From Ardenticatenales bacterium (lineage in GTDB: Bacteria; Chloroflexota; Anaerolineae; Promineifilales; Promineifilaceae): a DNA stretch of 64,000 nt. This document shows positions 1 to 8,415 of this stretch, piece by piece (position 1 is the stretch's first letter; each line of letters opens with the position of its first letter). The notes beneath the pieces were generated by a model, which saw only the letters and a list, made by a program, of their open reading frames with translations, did no database searches and was not told the origin of the DNA. The stretch is from the NCBI GenBank assembly GCA_020634575.1, contig JACKBM010000004.1, forward strand, positions 1-64,000, read 5' to 3'. Both the position numbers and the translations under genes were made by a program.

Positions 1-11
1 ACCCGTCGGGT
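1..11. repeat. ACCCGTCGGGT palindromic repeat
   Basis: An 11-base near-perfect palindrome lies just past the stop codon of the polymerase gene. The same core recurs in the tandem array at 5994-6215, as ACCCGACGGGT at 47004-47030, and as ACCTGACAGGT at 43892-43938. It is a short member of that dispersed family; no function is evident. Confidence 0.6.
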
Positions 12-15
12 GGTT

Positions 16-3000
16 TTAGTCCAACTCGGTTATGGCCGTGGCCAGGAGCCAGCCGCCGCCCCAGCTGTCCTCGCGCCAGCGCCCTTCCAGGAGGACGGGC
101 TGCCAGGTGGTCAGACGTAGCTTCTCGTCGGAACGGACCAGCAGGTAATCATCGCCATCGCTGAAGTAGAATCCTTTGCCACCGGTATAGCCGGGCAGCC
201 GGTAGCCGGCGAGGCGCACCGGCCGGTCCCCACTCCGCGCCGTCCAGCTCCGCAACCCCACCGCCCCCTCAGGCACAGTCACCAGGTCCAGCGGTGTCAG
301 CGAAATCGGCCAGCCCAACAGCCGGTTCTCCCACGCCAGCCGATCCGCCACGCTCTCCGCCGCGACGGTGATCGTCTCCGCCATGGGGAAAAGCGACAGC
401 TGGTGGGTGCTGCCCGCCCGCGAGAAAGCGCGCGCCTCCGCCAACAGCGCCGCCCGGCTTTCCCCCAAACCATCCAACGCCCCACACTGGATCAGATGCT
501 CCAGCTCCTTGGCCTGCAATGAGACCCGCTCCAGCAGCTCCGCCAACGTCCGAAACGGGCGCGCTGCCTCAATCGCCCGGGCCGACGAACGGCGCAGATC
601 CCGGATCCAGCGCAAGCCCAGCCAGAGCTGCGGCTGGCCGTCTGCCGCCGTCAATGTGAAAGCCCCCTTGCTGACGTTGATGTGCGGCGGCCGCACCCGC
701 ATCCCCAGCCGGCGCGCCTCCGCCATGTAAATGGCTGGATGGTGGAAACCGCCCGCCTCAGACAGCCGGGCGCAAATAAATTCGGCCGGATAATGCTGCT
801 TGAGGTAGGCCATCTGGTAGGAAACCGCCGCGTAGGCAGTGGCGTGGCCCTGGTTGAAGCCATAGCCGCTGAACGCCTCTATCTGCCCCCAGAGCTGCCG
901 GGCCTGCCCCTCCGTTAGCCCGTTTTTTTCCTGGGCGCCGCTGACGAACCGTTCGGTCAGCTGATTGATCTTGTCAGCCTGAAATTTACTCATCCCCTGG
1001 CGGATCTGGTCCGCCTCAGCCCAACTCAGCCCGGCCACTTCGACGGCGACGCGCAGCACCTGCTCCTGAAACAGCAGCACCCCCTTGCTCTTGGCCAGGA
1101 TCGGCTCCAGAGCCGGATGCAGGTATTGCACCTTTTCCTGGCCACGATAACGGCGCACGAAGTTGGCGGCCATCCCGCCGGTCGCCGGACCGGGCTTGAA
1201 AAAAGCGTTGGCCACGGCCAGGTCGGTGACGTTTTGGGCCTTGAGCTGGCGCAAGGTGCGCATCGCGCCGGTGCTCTCAGCCTGGAAGACGCCGATGGTG
1301 CCGCCGGTGGCGAGCATCCGGCCGGTCGCCTCGTCCCCATCCGGGATTGCCGCCAGATCTACCTCAACACCGCGGCGCCGTAACAACGCCAGCGTCTTGT
1401 CCACCACCGTCAGCGCCCGAATGCCCAGAATGTCGATCTTGACCAGCCCCAATCGTTCCACGTCCCAATGGTCAAACTGGGTCGCCAGGTAACCTTTGGG
1501 CGAGAGATGCAACGGCGCGTAATCGGTCATCGCCCCCGGCGCCACGACCACGCCGCCAGGGTGCAGCCCGAGGTGGCTGGGCAACCCAACCAGTTCAGCC
1601 GCCGCCTCAATCGCCAGCCGCTCCCGCGCTGTCTCCGTGCCGTCAGCCACCGTCTCGAGCAGCGGCTTCTCGCGCCGCTCCGGGTCGGGGTGCCACCAGC
1701 GCGGCAAATTCTTGGTCCACTTGTCGATCTTTTCTGGATCGATGCCATACGCCTTGGCCGTCTCACGCAGGGCTGAGCGGGGCTGAAAGGTGTTGATCGT
1801 GGAAACCAGGGCGACCTTATCTTCGCCGTAGGTAGCGCGGATGTAGGCCAGAATCTCGTCCCGTCGCCGGCTGCAAAAATCGAGGTCGATGTCGGGCATC
1901 GTCTGGCGGGCCGGGTTGAGGAAACGCTCAAAGAGCAGATCATGGTGCAGCGGGTCGACGGTGGTAATGCCCAGGCAATAAGCAACCAGGCTGTTGGCCA
2001 CCGAACCACGCGTGCTGACCGGGATCTGTTGTTCCCGGGCAAAACGGACAACATCGGCCAGAATCAGAAACAGGGGATCGTAGCCGAAGCGGCCAATCGC
2101 GGTCAGCTCATGTTGCAGGCGGGCCTGGGCTTCTGACGTTGGCTCTGGGGGATAGCGCCGGGCCAGCCCCCTGGTCGCCTCGGCAGCCAGCATGTCCTGG
2201 GGGGATTGACCGGCCGGTAAATTCAGCGCCGGCCAGATCGGCCGGCCATCCGGCAGGGCATCCAGGCACTGAGTGGCGATGGTGCCCGTCAGGGCCAACG
2301 CCTCGGGGAACGCAGCAAAACGCGCCGCCAGCGCCTCAGGCGTTTGCCAACTGTAATCCACCTCAGGCCGCTCCCGATGGGCCAGCGCCTCAGCCGGCAC
2401 CTCCTCCAGTGAGCAGTTGTGATCGATAGCCGCCAGCAGACGCAGCCTCTCTCTTTGCGCCGGCTTCATTTGGTAAACCGGCTGCACGGCGACCGCGGCC
2501 AGACCAAACCGGCTGCCCAGCTGGTTAATTTCACTGGCAATGGCTGTATCTTCCGGCCGGTGCAGTTCCAGGCTCAGGTAGGCGTTCTCGGCAAAGGTGC
2601 CGCCGAGACGCGAAAGGTAGCGGGTCGCCCCGGGCCGGTCGCCGGCGGCAGCCAATGACCAGAGGATGCCCCGCTGCCCCCCGGTGAGACAGATGACGCC
2701 CTCAGCGGCCGCCTGAATCTCCGACCAGGGCAGGCCGTGCTGCTGCCAGCGCTCCCGTTCCGGCGCCGCCTGGAGGGTGGTGGAGAGGCGGGCCAGAGAA
2801 CGGTAACCGGCCGGATTCCGCGCCAGCAACACCAGCTCATCCCGCGCCAGCTCGCGCATCAGCTCAACCGCCACCGGCACCACCAGCCCGATAATCGGCT
2901 GCACCCCCGCCCCATCACAAAGCGCTCGAAAACCCACCGCGCCGATCAACGCTCCATGATCCGTCAACGCCAGTGCCTGCAACCCACCAGCCGCAGCCGC

Positions 3001-3078
3001 GCCCACCAACTCCTCCGGCGACGGCAACGCTCGCTTCAACGAATAATAAGAGTGCGTCCGCAGATAGGCGATGCTCAT
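16..3078 (-). CDS. dnaE: DNA polymerase III alpha subunit (DnaE family, short form)
   Basis: This 1020-residue protein is a C-family replicative-type DNA polymerase that extends primers from dNTPs. It starts with a PHP domain in which the usual HxH metal motif is changed: residues 6-13 read LRTHSYYS, so the first histidine is Arg. The palm carries the catalytic PDIDLDF aspartates, followed by fingers, a helix-hairpin-helix region and a C-terminal OB fold. The length of about 1020 residues and the altered PHP site fit short DnaE or DnaE2 (ImuC) forms rather than full-length DnaE1. No imuA/imuB genes are adjacent, so a mutagenic translesion role is not supported by context. I chose the ATG at 3078 because the protein there begins like the family; an in-frame start eight codons upstream is possible. 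Confidence 0.9.
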   Translation of the reverse strand: MSIAYLRTHSYYSLKRALPSPEELVGAAAAGGLQALALTDHGALIGAVGFRALCDGAGVQPIIGLVVPVAVELMRELARDELVLLARNPAGYRSLARLSTTLQAAPERERWQQHGLPWSEIQAAAEGVICLTGGQRGILWSLAAAGDRPGATRYLSRLGGTFAENAYLSLELHRPEDTAIASEINQLGSRFGLAAVAVQPVYQMKPAQRERLRLLAAIDHNCSLEEVPAEALAHRERPEVDYSWQTPEALAARFAAFPEALALTGTIATQCLDALPDGRPIWPALNLPAGQSPQDMLAAEATRGLARRYPPEPTSEAQARLQHELTAIGRFGYDPLFLILADVVRFAREQQIPVSTRGSVANSLVAYCLGITTVDPLHHDLLFERFLNPARQTMPDIDLDFCSRRRDEILAYIRATYGEDKVALVSTINTFQPRSALRETAKAYGIDPEKIDKWTKNLPRWWHPDPERREKPLLETVADGTETARERLAIEAAAELVGLPSHLGLHPGGVVVAPGAMTDYAPLHLSPKGYLATQFDHWDVERLGLVKIDILGIRALTVVDKTLALLRRRGVEVDLAAIPDGDEATGRMLATGGTIGVFQAESTGAMRTLRQLKAQNVTDLAVANAFFKPGPATGGMAANFVRRYRGQEKVQYLHPALEPILAKSKGVLLFQEQVLRVAVEVAGLSWAEADQIRQGMSKFQADKINQLTERFVSGAQEKNGLTEGQARQLWGQIEAFSGYGFNQGHATAYAAVSYQMAYLKQHYPAEFICARLSEAGGFHHPAIYMAEARRLGMRVRPPHINVSKGAFTLTAADGQPQLWLGLRWIRDLRRSSARAIEAARPFRTLAELLERVSLQAKELEHLIQCGALDGLGESRAALLAEARAFSRAGSTHQLSLFPMAETITVAAESVADRLAWENRLLGWPISLTPLDLVTVPEGAVGLRSWTARSGDRPVRLAGYRLPGYTGGKGFYFSDGDDYLLVRSDEKLRLTTWQPVLLEGRWREDSWGGGWLLATAITELD

Positions 3079-3129
3079 GGCCGGGATGTTACCATCGAAC
3101 AAGTGTGCTAGCCAGTGGGGGAGCTGTTG

Positions 3130-3281
3130 GCTGTTAGTGGTCAGTACGGGCCTGCGGCCCTTTCGGCGGTCAGTACGCTGCGCTGACAGTGGTCACTGAA
3201 AACGAGCGCAGCGAGTGTGCTGATAGCTGAAAGCGCAGCGTGCTGACCACTAACAGCTGACAGCTAACAGCTAACAGCTAT
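3130..3281. repeat. Inverted repeat and ACAGCTA tandem heptamers
   Basis: Two perfect 15-base arms (GCTGTTAGTGGTCAG at 3130-3144 and its complement at 3243-3257) enclose about 98 bases. The right arm runs into a tandem array of the heptamer ACAGCTA (about 3254-3280). The region fills the gap between the polymerase and the acetyltransferase. The same AGCTAAC/AGCTAAT units recur at 15724-15755. It looks like a dispersed non-coding repeat, not a gene. Confidence 0.7.
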
Positions 3282-3284
3282 AAT
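3257..3284 (+). promoter_or_regulatory. Promoter of the acetyltransferase, formed by the ACAGCTA repeat
   Basis: A -35-like CTGACA at 3257-3262 and a perfect TATAAT at 3279-3284 are separated by 16 bases. Both lie in or at the edge of the ACAGCTA repeat. The start codon at 3291 is only six bases past the -10, so the transcript would be leaderless or nearly so; no ribosome binding site is visible. Confidence 0.5.
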
Positions 3285-3290
3285 CCCCTC

Positions 3291-3755
3291 ATGCCTGACA
3301 TGTTAGTTCCCCTCTACAATTTACCCGCTCGCGAGACCATGCCGGTTGCGGCCGGCTATGAAATCCGGCGGGCTGTCCATTACGAGAAACATACATTACT
3401 GCAATGGGTAGAAACCCATTTTAGCGCCGGGTGGGCCAGCGAAACCGACATCACGTTTAGCCGGCAACCGGTGAGCTGTTTTGTGGCCACCAAAGAGAAT
3501 CGGCTGGTCGGCTTTGCCTGCTATGAGGTGGCCCGGCGCGGCTTTTTTGGTCCGCTGGGTGTGCTCGACAGTGAGCGGGGCCAGGGGCTGGGCGGTCGGT
3601 TGTTGTTGGAGTGCCTGTACGGGCTGGAAACGCTCGGCTACGGCTACGGTATCATCTTCGCCGTCGGCCCGGCCGATTTCTACGCCCGCACCGTCGGCGC
3701 CACCATCATCCCCAACTCTGATCCGGGCCTTTTTGTATCGGGAGCAGAGCTTTAG
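3291..3755 (+). CDS. GNAT family N-acetyltransferase
   Basis: This 154-residue protein belongs to the GNAT fold, which transfers an acetyl group from acetyl-CoA to an amine. The acetyl-CoA pyrophosphate loop is seen as RGQGLG near residues 96-101, after the typical beta-4 strand (GPLGVLD). A conserved Tyr (FYARTVG) near residue 129 matches the usual C-terminal acid of the family. The substrate cannot be told. The gene stands alone and convergent to the disrupted protease gene. The ATG at 3291 sits directly after a strong -10, so translation is probably leaderless. Confidence 0.85.
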   Translation: MPDMLVPLYNLPARETMPVAAGYEIRRAVHYEKHTLLQWVETHFSAGWASETDITFSRQPVSCFVATKENRLVGFACYEVARRGFFGPLGVLDSERGQGLGGRLLLECLYGLETLGYGYGIIFAVGPADFYARTVGATIIPNSDPGLFVSGAEL

Positions 3756-3806
3756 GGTAGGTCGCAGCGCGAAGCAAAACCCCAACAAGCCCGGTGCCCG
3801 GACGCC

Positions 3807-5877
3807 TCAGCGCACAGCCAGCTCGTAATGTGCCGGCTGCAACGTCTGCGGCGTCATCCCGCTGATGATGAGGATGGGCGACCAGCTGCTATTGTCCAGG
3901 TCGATGGTCCAGCTCCCTGCCGTCGCTTCAGCCACGTCAAGGGGCGTTACGGTCGGCACCCCCGCCGGGAAGGTGATGAGCTGCACAGACCAACGCTGGG
4001 GCGCGTAGCTGGTGACGTTCATGAACCCTTCAGCAATCCAGTCAGCCACCACCCCTTCAGCCGTATCAAGGAAAGCCAATTCTGGTACGGCGATGTTGTC
4101 CAGGGCCAGCCCGGCTTGGGTCAGAATCGGGTCGGTGATGACCTGGAAGCGGAGCAGGATTTCCTGCCCGGCGTAGGTGGACAGATCGATTTGCTCATGC
4201 AGCCAGCCTTCGGCCGTGCCGGTATAAAAGTGTGGCGCAAAAGCGGCTTCGCCCGGATCAGCGCCAGCGGCCGCCGTGCTCATCGCCGGCGCGGCCAGCG
4301 GCTGCCACTGGGCGCCCCCATCCGTCGAGACCGACACATAGGCAAAGTCATAACCGGCTTCCAGGTCATAGTAAACATCATATGCCAATGTGGCCGCACT
4401 CAGCGAGCGCAGGTCCAGCGCTCGTGTCAGCCGGGCATCACCCTGGTTGCCCCGCTCGGACAACCAGAAACTATCACCGGATACTGCATTCACCGGCAGC
4501 AAAGGCGCCAGGGTGCTGCCGCTAAAGCTGAGTTCGATGGTGCCAGAGCCGGCTAGCTCATAATAGTCTGCCCCATATTGACTCACGGTGTCGCTCAGAT
4601 CGTCGCCGGCCCGCAGCGTCTGGCGGGCAACGGGTTGCAATCCGGGCAGATTGAGGCGGTAGGGGCGAGGGGCATCCGGCCGGTCGTGCAAGCCAGCGCC
4701 ACCAGCCAATCCTGTAAAGCGTCCGCCGTCCTGCCTTATGCAAAGACCGGGCCAGCGCGCCCCAGCGCGGCCAATCCATGCTGTGGATTCGTGGCAAAGG
4801 CCCGATAACCGTCCTGACCCAACTGAGCAACAGGAACTGGTTCAACAGAAAACCCTGGCCGTAAGCGATGGCCGTCGCCGTGTCAGGCCAGCTATAGAGC
4901 GAGCGGTCCGGGCTGCTCAGATAGAGATTGGCCCGCTCGATCGGCCGGCGCTGATCCCCCCAAAGCAACTCGGCCAGCATCGCTGACCCTTCAACTTCCC
5001 AATCCCAGTCGCCCTGGTCGTAGCTGTCCTCGATCAGGTGCCGGTACTCATGGGCCAGCGTCGAGAAATAGCTGGCACTGTCGAAAATTGCCTGGTTGAT
5101 GATGAACAACTCGTGGCCATTCGAGTTAGGCGAAATTGTGGGCGGGACAACGTCGGCGCTGCTGAAATAGCCGGCAATGCCGCAGCTCACATCAAAACAG
5201 AGGTTCTGCGGTGTCACGTGCAGAATATAAGCGCGCGGATCACCGTCGATCCCGGGCTGCGCTGCCGCGCCAAAGTAGAGCGAGACGACATCATGCATCT
5301 GATCAAAGGTTGTGCCGGCTTCGGTCAGGGTCGTTGCCGGGATGGCCGGTTGGCCGGCGGCCAGATCAAACCAGAAATAGGCGAAGTCGCTGACGTACAG
5401 CAAGACTGCCTCAGTTTCGACCAGCTCATTGGTGGCAAAGTTGAGCGTCTTGAATGTCGCCGTACTGCCAACTGGCAACGGCTCGGACACCAGCGCCGCG
5501 GTCGGGAACAGCGGCTCGACGCCACGGAAGGCTGCCTGCAAGCCGATATCGTCACGCACAGGCAGAAGGTCATGCAGCAGGCGGGCCAGGGTGTCGTTTT
5601 CGGCAGCGGTGGGCGGGCGCTGGCTGAGGAGGGGTTCGGTGGCACCGGCCGGTAGCTGGCCCGGCGTCACACTCGGCGCCGGCGGGAGCGTCACGACCGG
5701 TGCAGAGGGCATGGTGGCTGTCGCCACTTCAGCCCCAACCGGCGCTGTCTGGGTGACCGTGGCAGCAGGCGGCGTTCTGGTGCTGGTCGGCGTGGGCAGC
5801 GGCCCTTCTGAACAGGCAGGGAGCCAGAGCAGCACCATCAGTAGCAGTGGAAACAAGATACGCAGTTTTAGACCCAT
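3807..5877 (-). pseudogene. Secreted zinc metalloprotease-like lipoprotein, reading frame broken
   Basis: The 5' part (from ATG 5877) encodes a lipoprotein signal peptide with lipobox LPAC, a Pro/Thr linker, and a peptidase domain with the zinc motif HEYRH at 5038-5052 followed by WEVEGSA. The reading frame then fails. After QFLLLS (near 4825) the sensible continuation (LGQDGYRAFATNPQHG) is in another frame. A stop lies at 4736-4738, ADALQDWLVALA resumes in that second frame, and the beta-rich C-terminal domain (3807 to about 4700) is in a third frame. So two or three indels fall between about 4680 and 4830. The flanking domains are otherwise intact, so this may be a recent pseudogene or assembly error. 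An ATG at 5928 lies upstream of the signal peptide and is less likely. Confidence 0.75.
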
Positions 5878-5993
5878 AGCGGCCCACTTTACCACACAAC
5901 ACCGGCCGGACAGCGCCCGCCACTTCAATATCCATCAGCCATTCATGAATCTGGACATTCAAAGAAGCCGGTGCTACATTTCCCGCTGGTCAT

Positions 5994-6215
5994 GGCAACC
6001 CGTCGGGTTCGGCAACCCGTCGGGTTCGGCAACCTGTCGGGTCGGGCAACCTGTCGGGTCTGGCAACCTGTCGGGTCTGGCAACCTGTCGGGTCGGGCTA
6101 CCCGTCGGGTCCGGCTACCTGTCGGTCTGGCAACCGTCGGGTCTGGCTACCTGTCGGGTTCGGCTACCTGTCAGGTCGTGGCAACCTGTCAGGTCAGTGG
6201 CAACCTGTCAGGTCC
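5994..6215. repeat. Tandem array of thirteen 17-bp palindromic units
   Basis: Thirteen head-to-tail units of about 17 bases follow GGC(A/T)ACC(T/C)GTC(G/A)GGTNN. Units 8 and 9 are 16 bases, and units 11 and 12 are 18 and 19. Each carries an imperfect palindrome ACCYGTCRGGT. The array lies between the divergently oriented lipoprotein gene and the ABC ATPase gene and ends 21 bases before the latter's ATG. The last three units have drifted to the CAGGT form found at 43892-43938. The 5878-5993 stretch before it holds nothing I recognise. Confidence 0.9.
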
Positions 6216-6236
6216 TAACAGCGAGGCAACAAGGCA

Positions 6237-7049
6237 ATGCAAGCTAACAACAACTCCCCATCCCCCCGTCTCATCGTCAGCGGTATGCGCGTCTGGCGGG
6301 ATACGACCATGATCCTGGATGGTATCGATTGGCAGGTGAATCGGGGGGAGCATTGGGCGATTCTGGGGGCGAATGGCTCCGGCAAAAGCAGCCTGATCCT
6401 GTCGATCTCCGGCTACCTCTCCTACAGCGAGGGGCGGCTTTTTCTGCTGGATGGCTGGCACGGTGAGTTCCACATGCCCACTCAACGGAAGCGGTTAGGT
6501 GTTGTCAGCCCGTCGCTGGCCGGACGGTTTGTGCGCAATGTGCCGGAGGCGACGGCGCTGCAGGTGGTGATGACCGGCCGGTACGCCTCCTTCTGGCTCG
6601 TCGACGAATACACCGACGCCCACGCCGCCGAAGCCCGCGCCATCCTGGGCCGCCTCAACTGCCTCGAACTGGCCGAAAAAACGTTCAGCACCATGTCTTC
6701 CGGCGAACGCCAGATCATCATGCTGGCCCGCACCATCATGGCCCGCGCTGAGTTGATCCTGCTGGACGAGCCGTGCACCAGCCTGGACCCCGGCGCCCGC
6801 GAAGAGTACCTGAGCGTGGTCCAGACCCTGACCCGGCTGGAAAATGGCCCCACCCTCATCTTCATCACCCATCACCCGGAAGAGATCATGCCGGGCATCA
6901 GCCATGTGCTGCTGATGGGTGGCGGGAAAGTGCTGGCTCGCGGCCCTAAGAAGGAAGTCCTGACTGCGGCCAACCTCAGCCAGACCTTCAGCTACCCCCT
7001 CGACCTCATCAACGAAGCCGGCCGCTACTGGGTGCGCGGGAAGATATAA
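6237..7049 (+). CDS. ABC transporter ATP-binding protein (orphan)
   Basis: A 270-residue ABC ATPase with Walker A GANGSGKS (residues 44-51), signature SSGER, Walker B ELILLDEP and a switch His in IFITHH. It resembles the ATPases seen alone in many genomes and related to molybdate or iron-type importers (ModF/YlmA-like). No permease or binding protein is adjacent, so its transport role is unknown; it may serve a permease elsewhere. The start at 6237 has only a weak AAGG or more distant GAGG upstream. The 17-bp repeat array occupies its promoter region. Confidence 0.85.
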   Translation: MQANNNSPSPRLIVSGMRVWRDTTMILDGIDWQVNRGEHWAILGANGSGKSSLILSISGYLSYSEGRLFLLDGWHGEFHMPTQRKRLGVVSPSLAGRFVRNVPEATALQVVMTGRYASFWLVDEYTDAHAAEARAILGRLNCLELAEKTFSTMSSGERQIIMLARTIMARAELILLDEPCTSLDPGAREEYLSVVQTLTRLENGPTLIFITHHPEEIMPGISHVLLMGGGKVLARGPKKEVLTAANLSQTFSYPLDLINEAGRYWVRGKI

Positions 7050-7053
7050 GAAG

Positions 7054-7155
7054 TTTTGCCGCAGATTGCGCAGATGAACAGGATTTTTCGTTCGCGAAGA
7101 TCAACAAGAATCGCGAGACAAAAAAATCCCTAAATCTGCGCAATCTGCGGCAAAA
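7054..7155. repeat. GCCGCAGATT inverted-repeat element
   Basis: Two perfect 22-base arms beginning TTTTGCCGCAGATT (7054-7075 and 7134-7155) surround a 58-base core with a smaller inverted segment (TTCGCGAAGA / TCGCGA). It lies between convergent genes and could act as a transcription terminator for both. Relatives are at 13519-13703 and 49843-49964. Confidence 0.8.
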
Positions 7156-7161
7156 AAACTC

Positions 7162-8154
7162 TTACCTGGAGTGCCAGGCGTTCAGGAGTTCCTGTTCGCG
7201 TTCGCGGGTGATCGAGGGATCGCGCTTTTCGCGGTCGGCCGGGCGGGTGGCGTTCCAGGCCAGGAGGTCGCGGACAGTCTCTTCCAGCGGTCGGTAGACC
7301 AGGCCGGCGGCGATCGCTTTGTCGTTGTTGGCCAGATGGATGCCGACCATGTTCGCCGGCACATAAAGCGGCAGATGGGTCCAGGGCTGGATCTCGTGGG
7401 CCGCCAGGAACTCGTCATCCGCCCAGGTAAAACTGACATCACTGCCCGTCACCGCCTTGCAGATATCCAGCATCTCGCCGATGCTGCGCTGCTGGGCCGG
7501 ACCGGTGCTGTTGAAGGCGCCGCTGAGCTTGTTTTTGGTCGCGTGCAGCGTCCATTTGGCCAGGTCACGGGCATCGATGTATTGCATCGGCCGGTCCGGG
7601 TCGCCGGGGGCCAGCATTTCGCCCCCCTCCGCCACGCGCACGGGCCAGTAGGTGAACCGCTCCGTCGGATCATGCGGCCCGATGATGAGACCGGCCCGGA
7701 TGTGGGTCGCCCGGCCATCCATAATGTCGGTAATGGTTTCCTCGCAGAGGACTTTCAACGGGCCATAGGTTTCACCCGTGATCTCTTCCACAGTCTCATC
7801 GTCCATCTGGCCCACTTCGCTGGCCTCATCCACGCCCTGCGACGGGTCTGTCATCGCGTAGACGGAGATGGTGGAGATGAAGGTGTAATGGTCGACCGCA
7901 TCTTTGAGCAACGTCGCACTATCGCGCACGTGCCGGGGGATGTAGCCGCAGGTGTCCACCACCGCATCCCAGCGCCGCCCTTTGAGCGCTTCCAGGTCAT
8001 TGTCCCGGTCGCCCGTCAGTTTTTCAACCTCGGGGAAGATCTCCGGATTACTCTGGCCCCGGTTGAACATGGTCACTTCCATGCCCTGAGCCAGCGCTTC
8101 GGCAATCAGGGCGCGGCCGACAAAGCGGGTCCCACCAATTACTAACAATTTCAT
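7162..8154 (-). CDS. NAD-dependent epimerase/dehydratase family protein
   Basis: A 330-residue extended or atypical short-chain dehydrogenase. The N-terminal Rossmann motif is GGTRFVG (residues 7-13) and the active-site pair is seen as YGPLK in ETYGPLKVLCEE, i.e. YxxxK. Sequence style resembles the CSP41-like/NAD(P)-binding group that acts on nucleotide sugars or has lost catalysis; the substrate is not evident. The ATG at 8154 has GGGAG seven bases upstream. It is transcribed divergently from pepA, sharing the region with the 8303-8334 palindrome. Confidence 0.85.
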   Translation of the reverse strand: MKLLVIGGTRFVGRALIAEALAQGMEVTMFNRGQSNPEIFPEVEKLTGDRDNDLEALKGRRWDAVVDTCGYIPRHVRDSATLLKDAVDHYTFISTISVYAMTDPSQGVDEASEVGQMDDETVEEITGETYGPLKVLCEETITDIMDGRATHIRAGLIIGPHDPTERFTYWPVRVAEGGEMLAPGDPDRPMQYIDARDLAKWTLHATKNKLSGAFNSTGPAQQRSIGEMLDICKAVTGSDVSFTWADDEFLAAHEIQPWTHLPLYVPANMVGIHLANNDKAIAAGLVYRPLEETVRDLLAWNATRPADREKRDPSITREREQELLNAWHSR

Positions 8155-8290
8155 TGCAATTACTCCCTTACCTCACGACTCGGGTGCCGTGAGGAAATGT
8201 TTGCTCAATGGCATATAAGCCCGGGATTATAGCGGGGATGGACCGGCCGGTGCCGCCTTCCTTTGACAACAGGCCACGACCATCAAATTA

Positions 8291-8334
8291 TTGTCCCAGC
8301 TGGCATACTGTTAGATAATTATCTAACAGTATGC
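8291..8334 (+). promoter_or_regulatory. Promoter with 32-bp perfect palindrome operator
   Basis: A perfect 32-base palindrome spans 8303-8334 (half-site GCATACTGTTAGATAA). It encloses a -10-like GATAAT (8314-8319) that lies 17 bases after a -35-like TTGTCC (8291-8296). A repressor bound here would block the promoter. The TTAGATAATTATCTAA centre recurs at 22025-22038 and, degenerate, at 47076-47111. It lies about 82 bases before the pepA start. Confidence 0.6.
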
Positions 8335-8415
8335 TCTGATTCGCAACTGCAATCTGTGGGCAGGCATTAAAAACGGTCTATAGTTGACATCAACCCATCC
8401 CAGGTGAGGAGTATT

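Noticed and set aside
5994..6215. A CRISPR array.
   Set aside because: Units are contiguous with no spacers and only 17 bases long; no cas genes are in the window.
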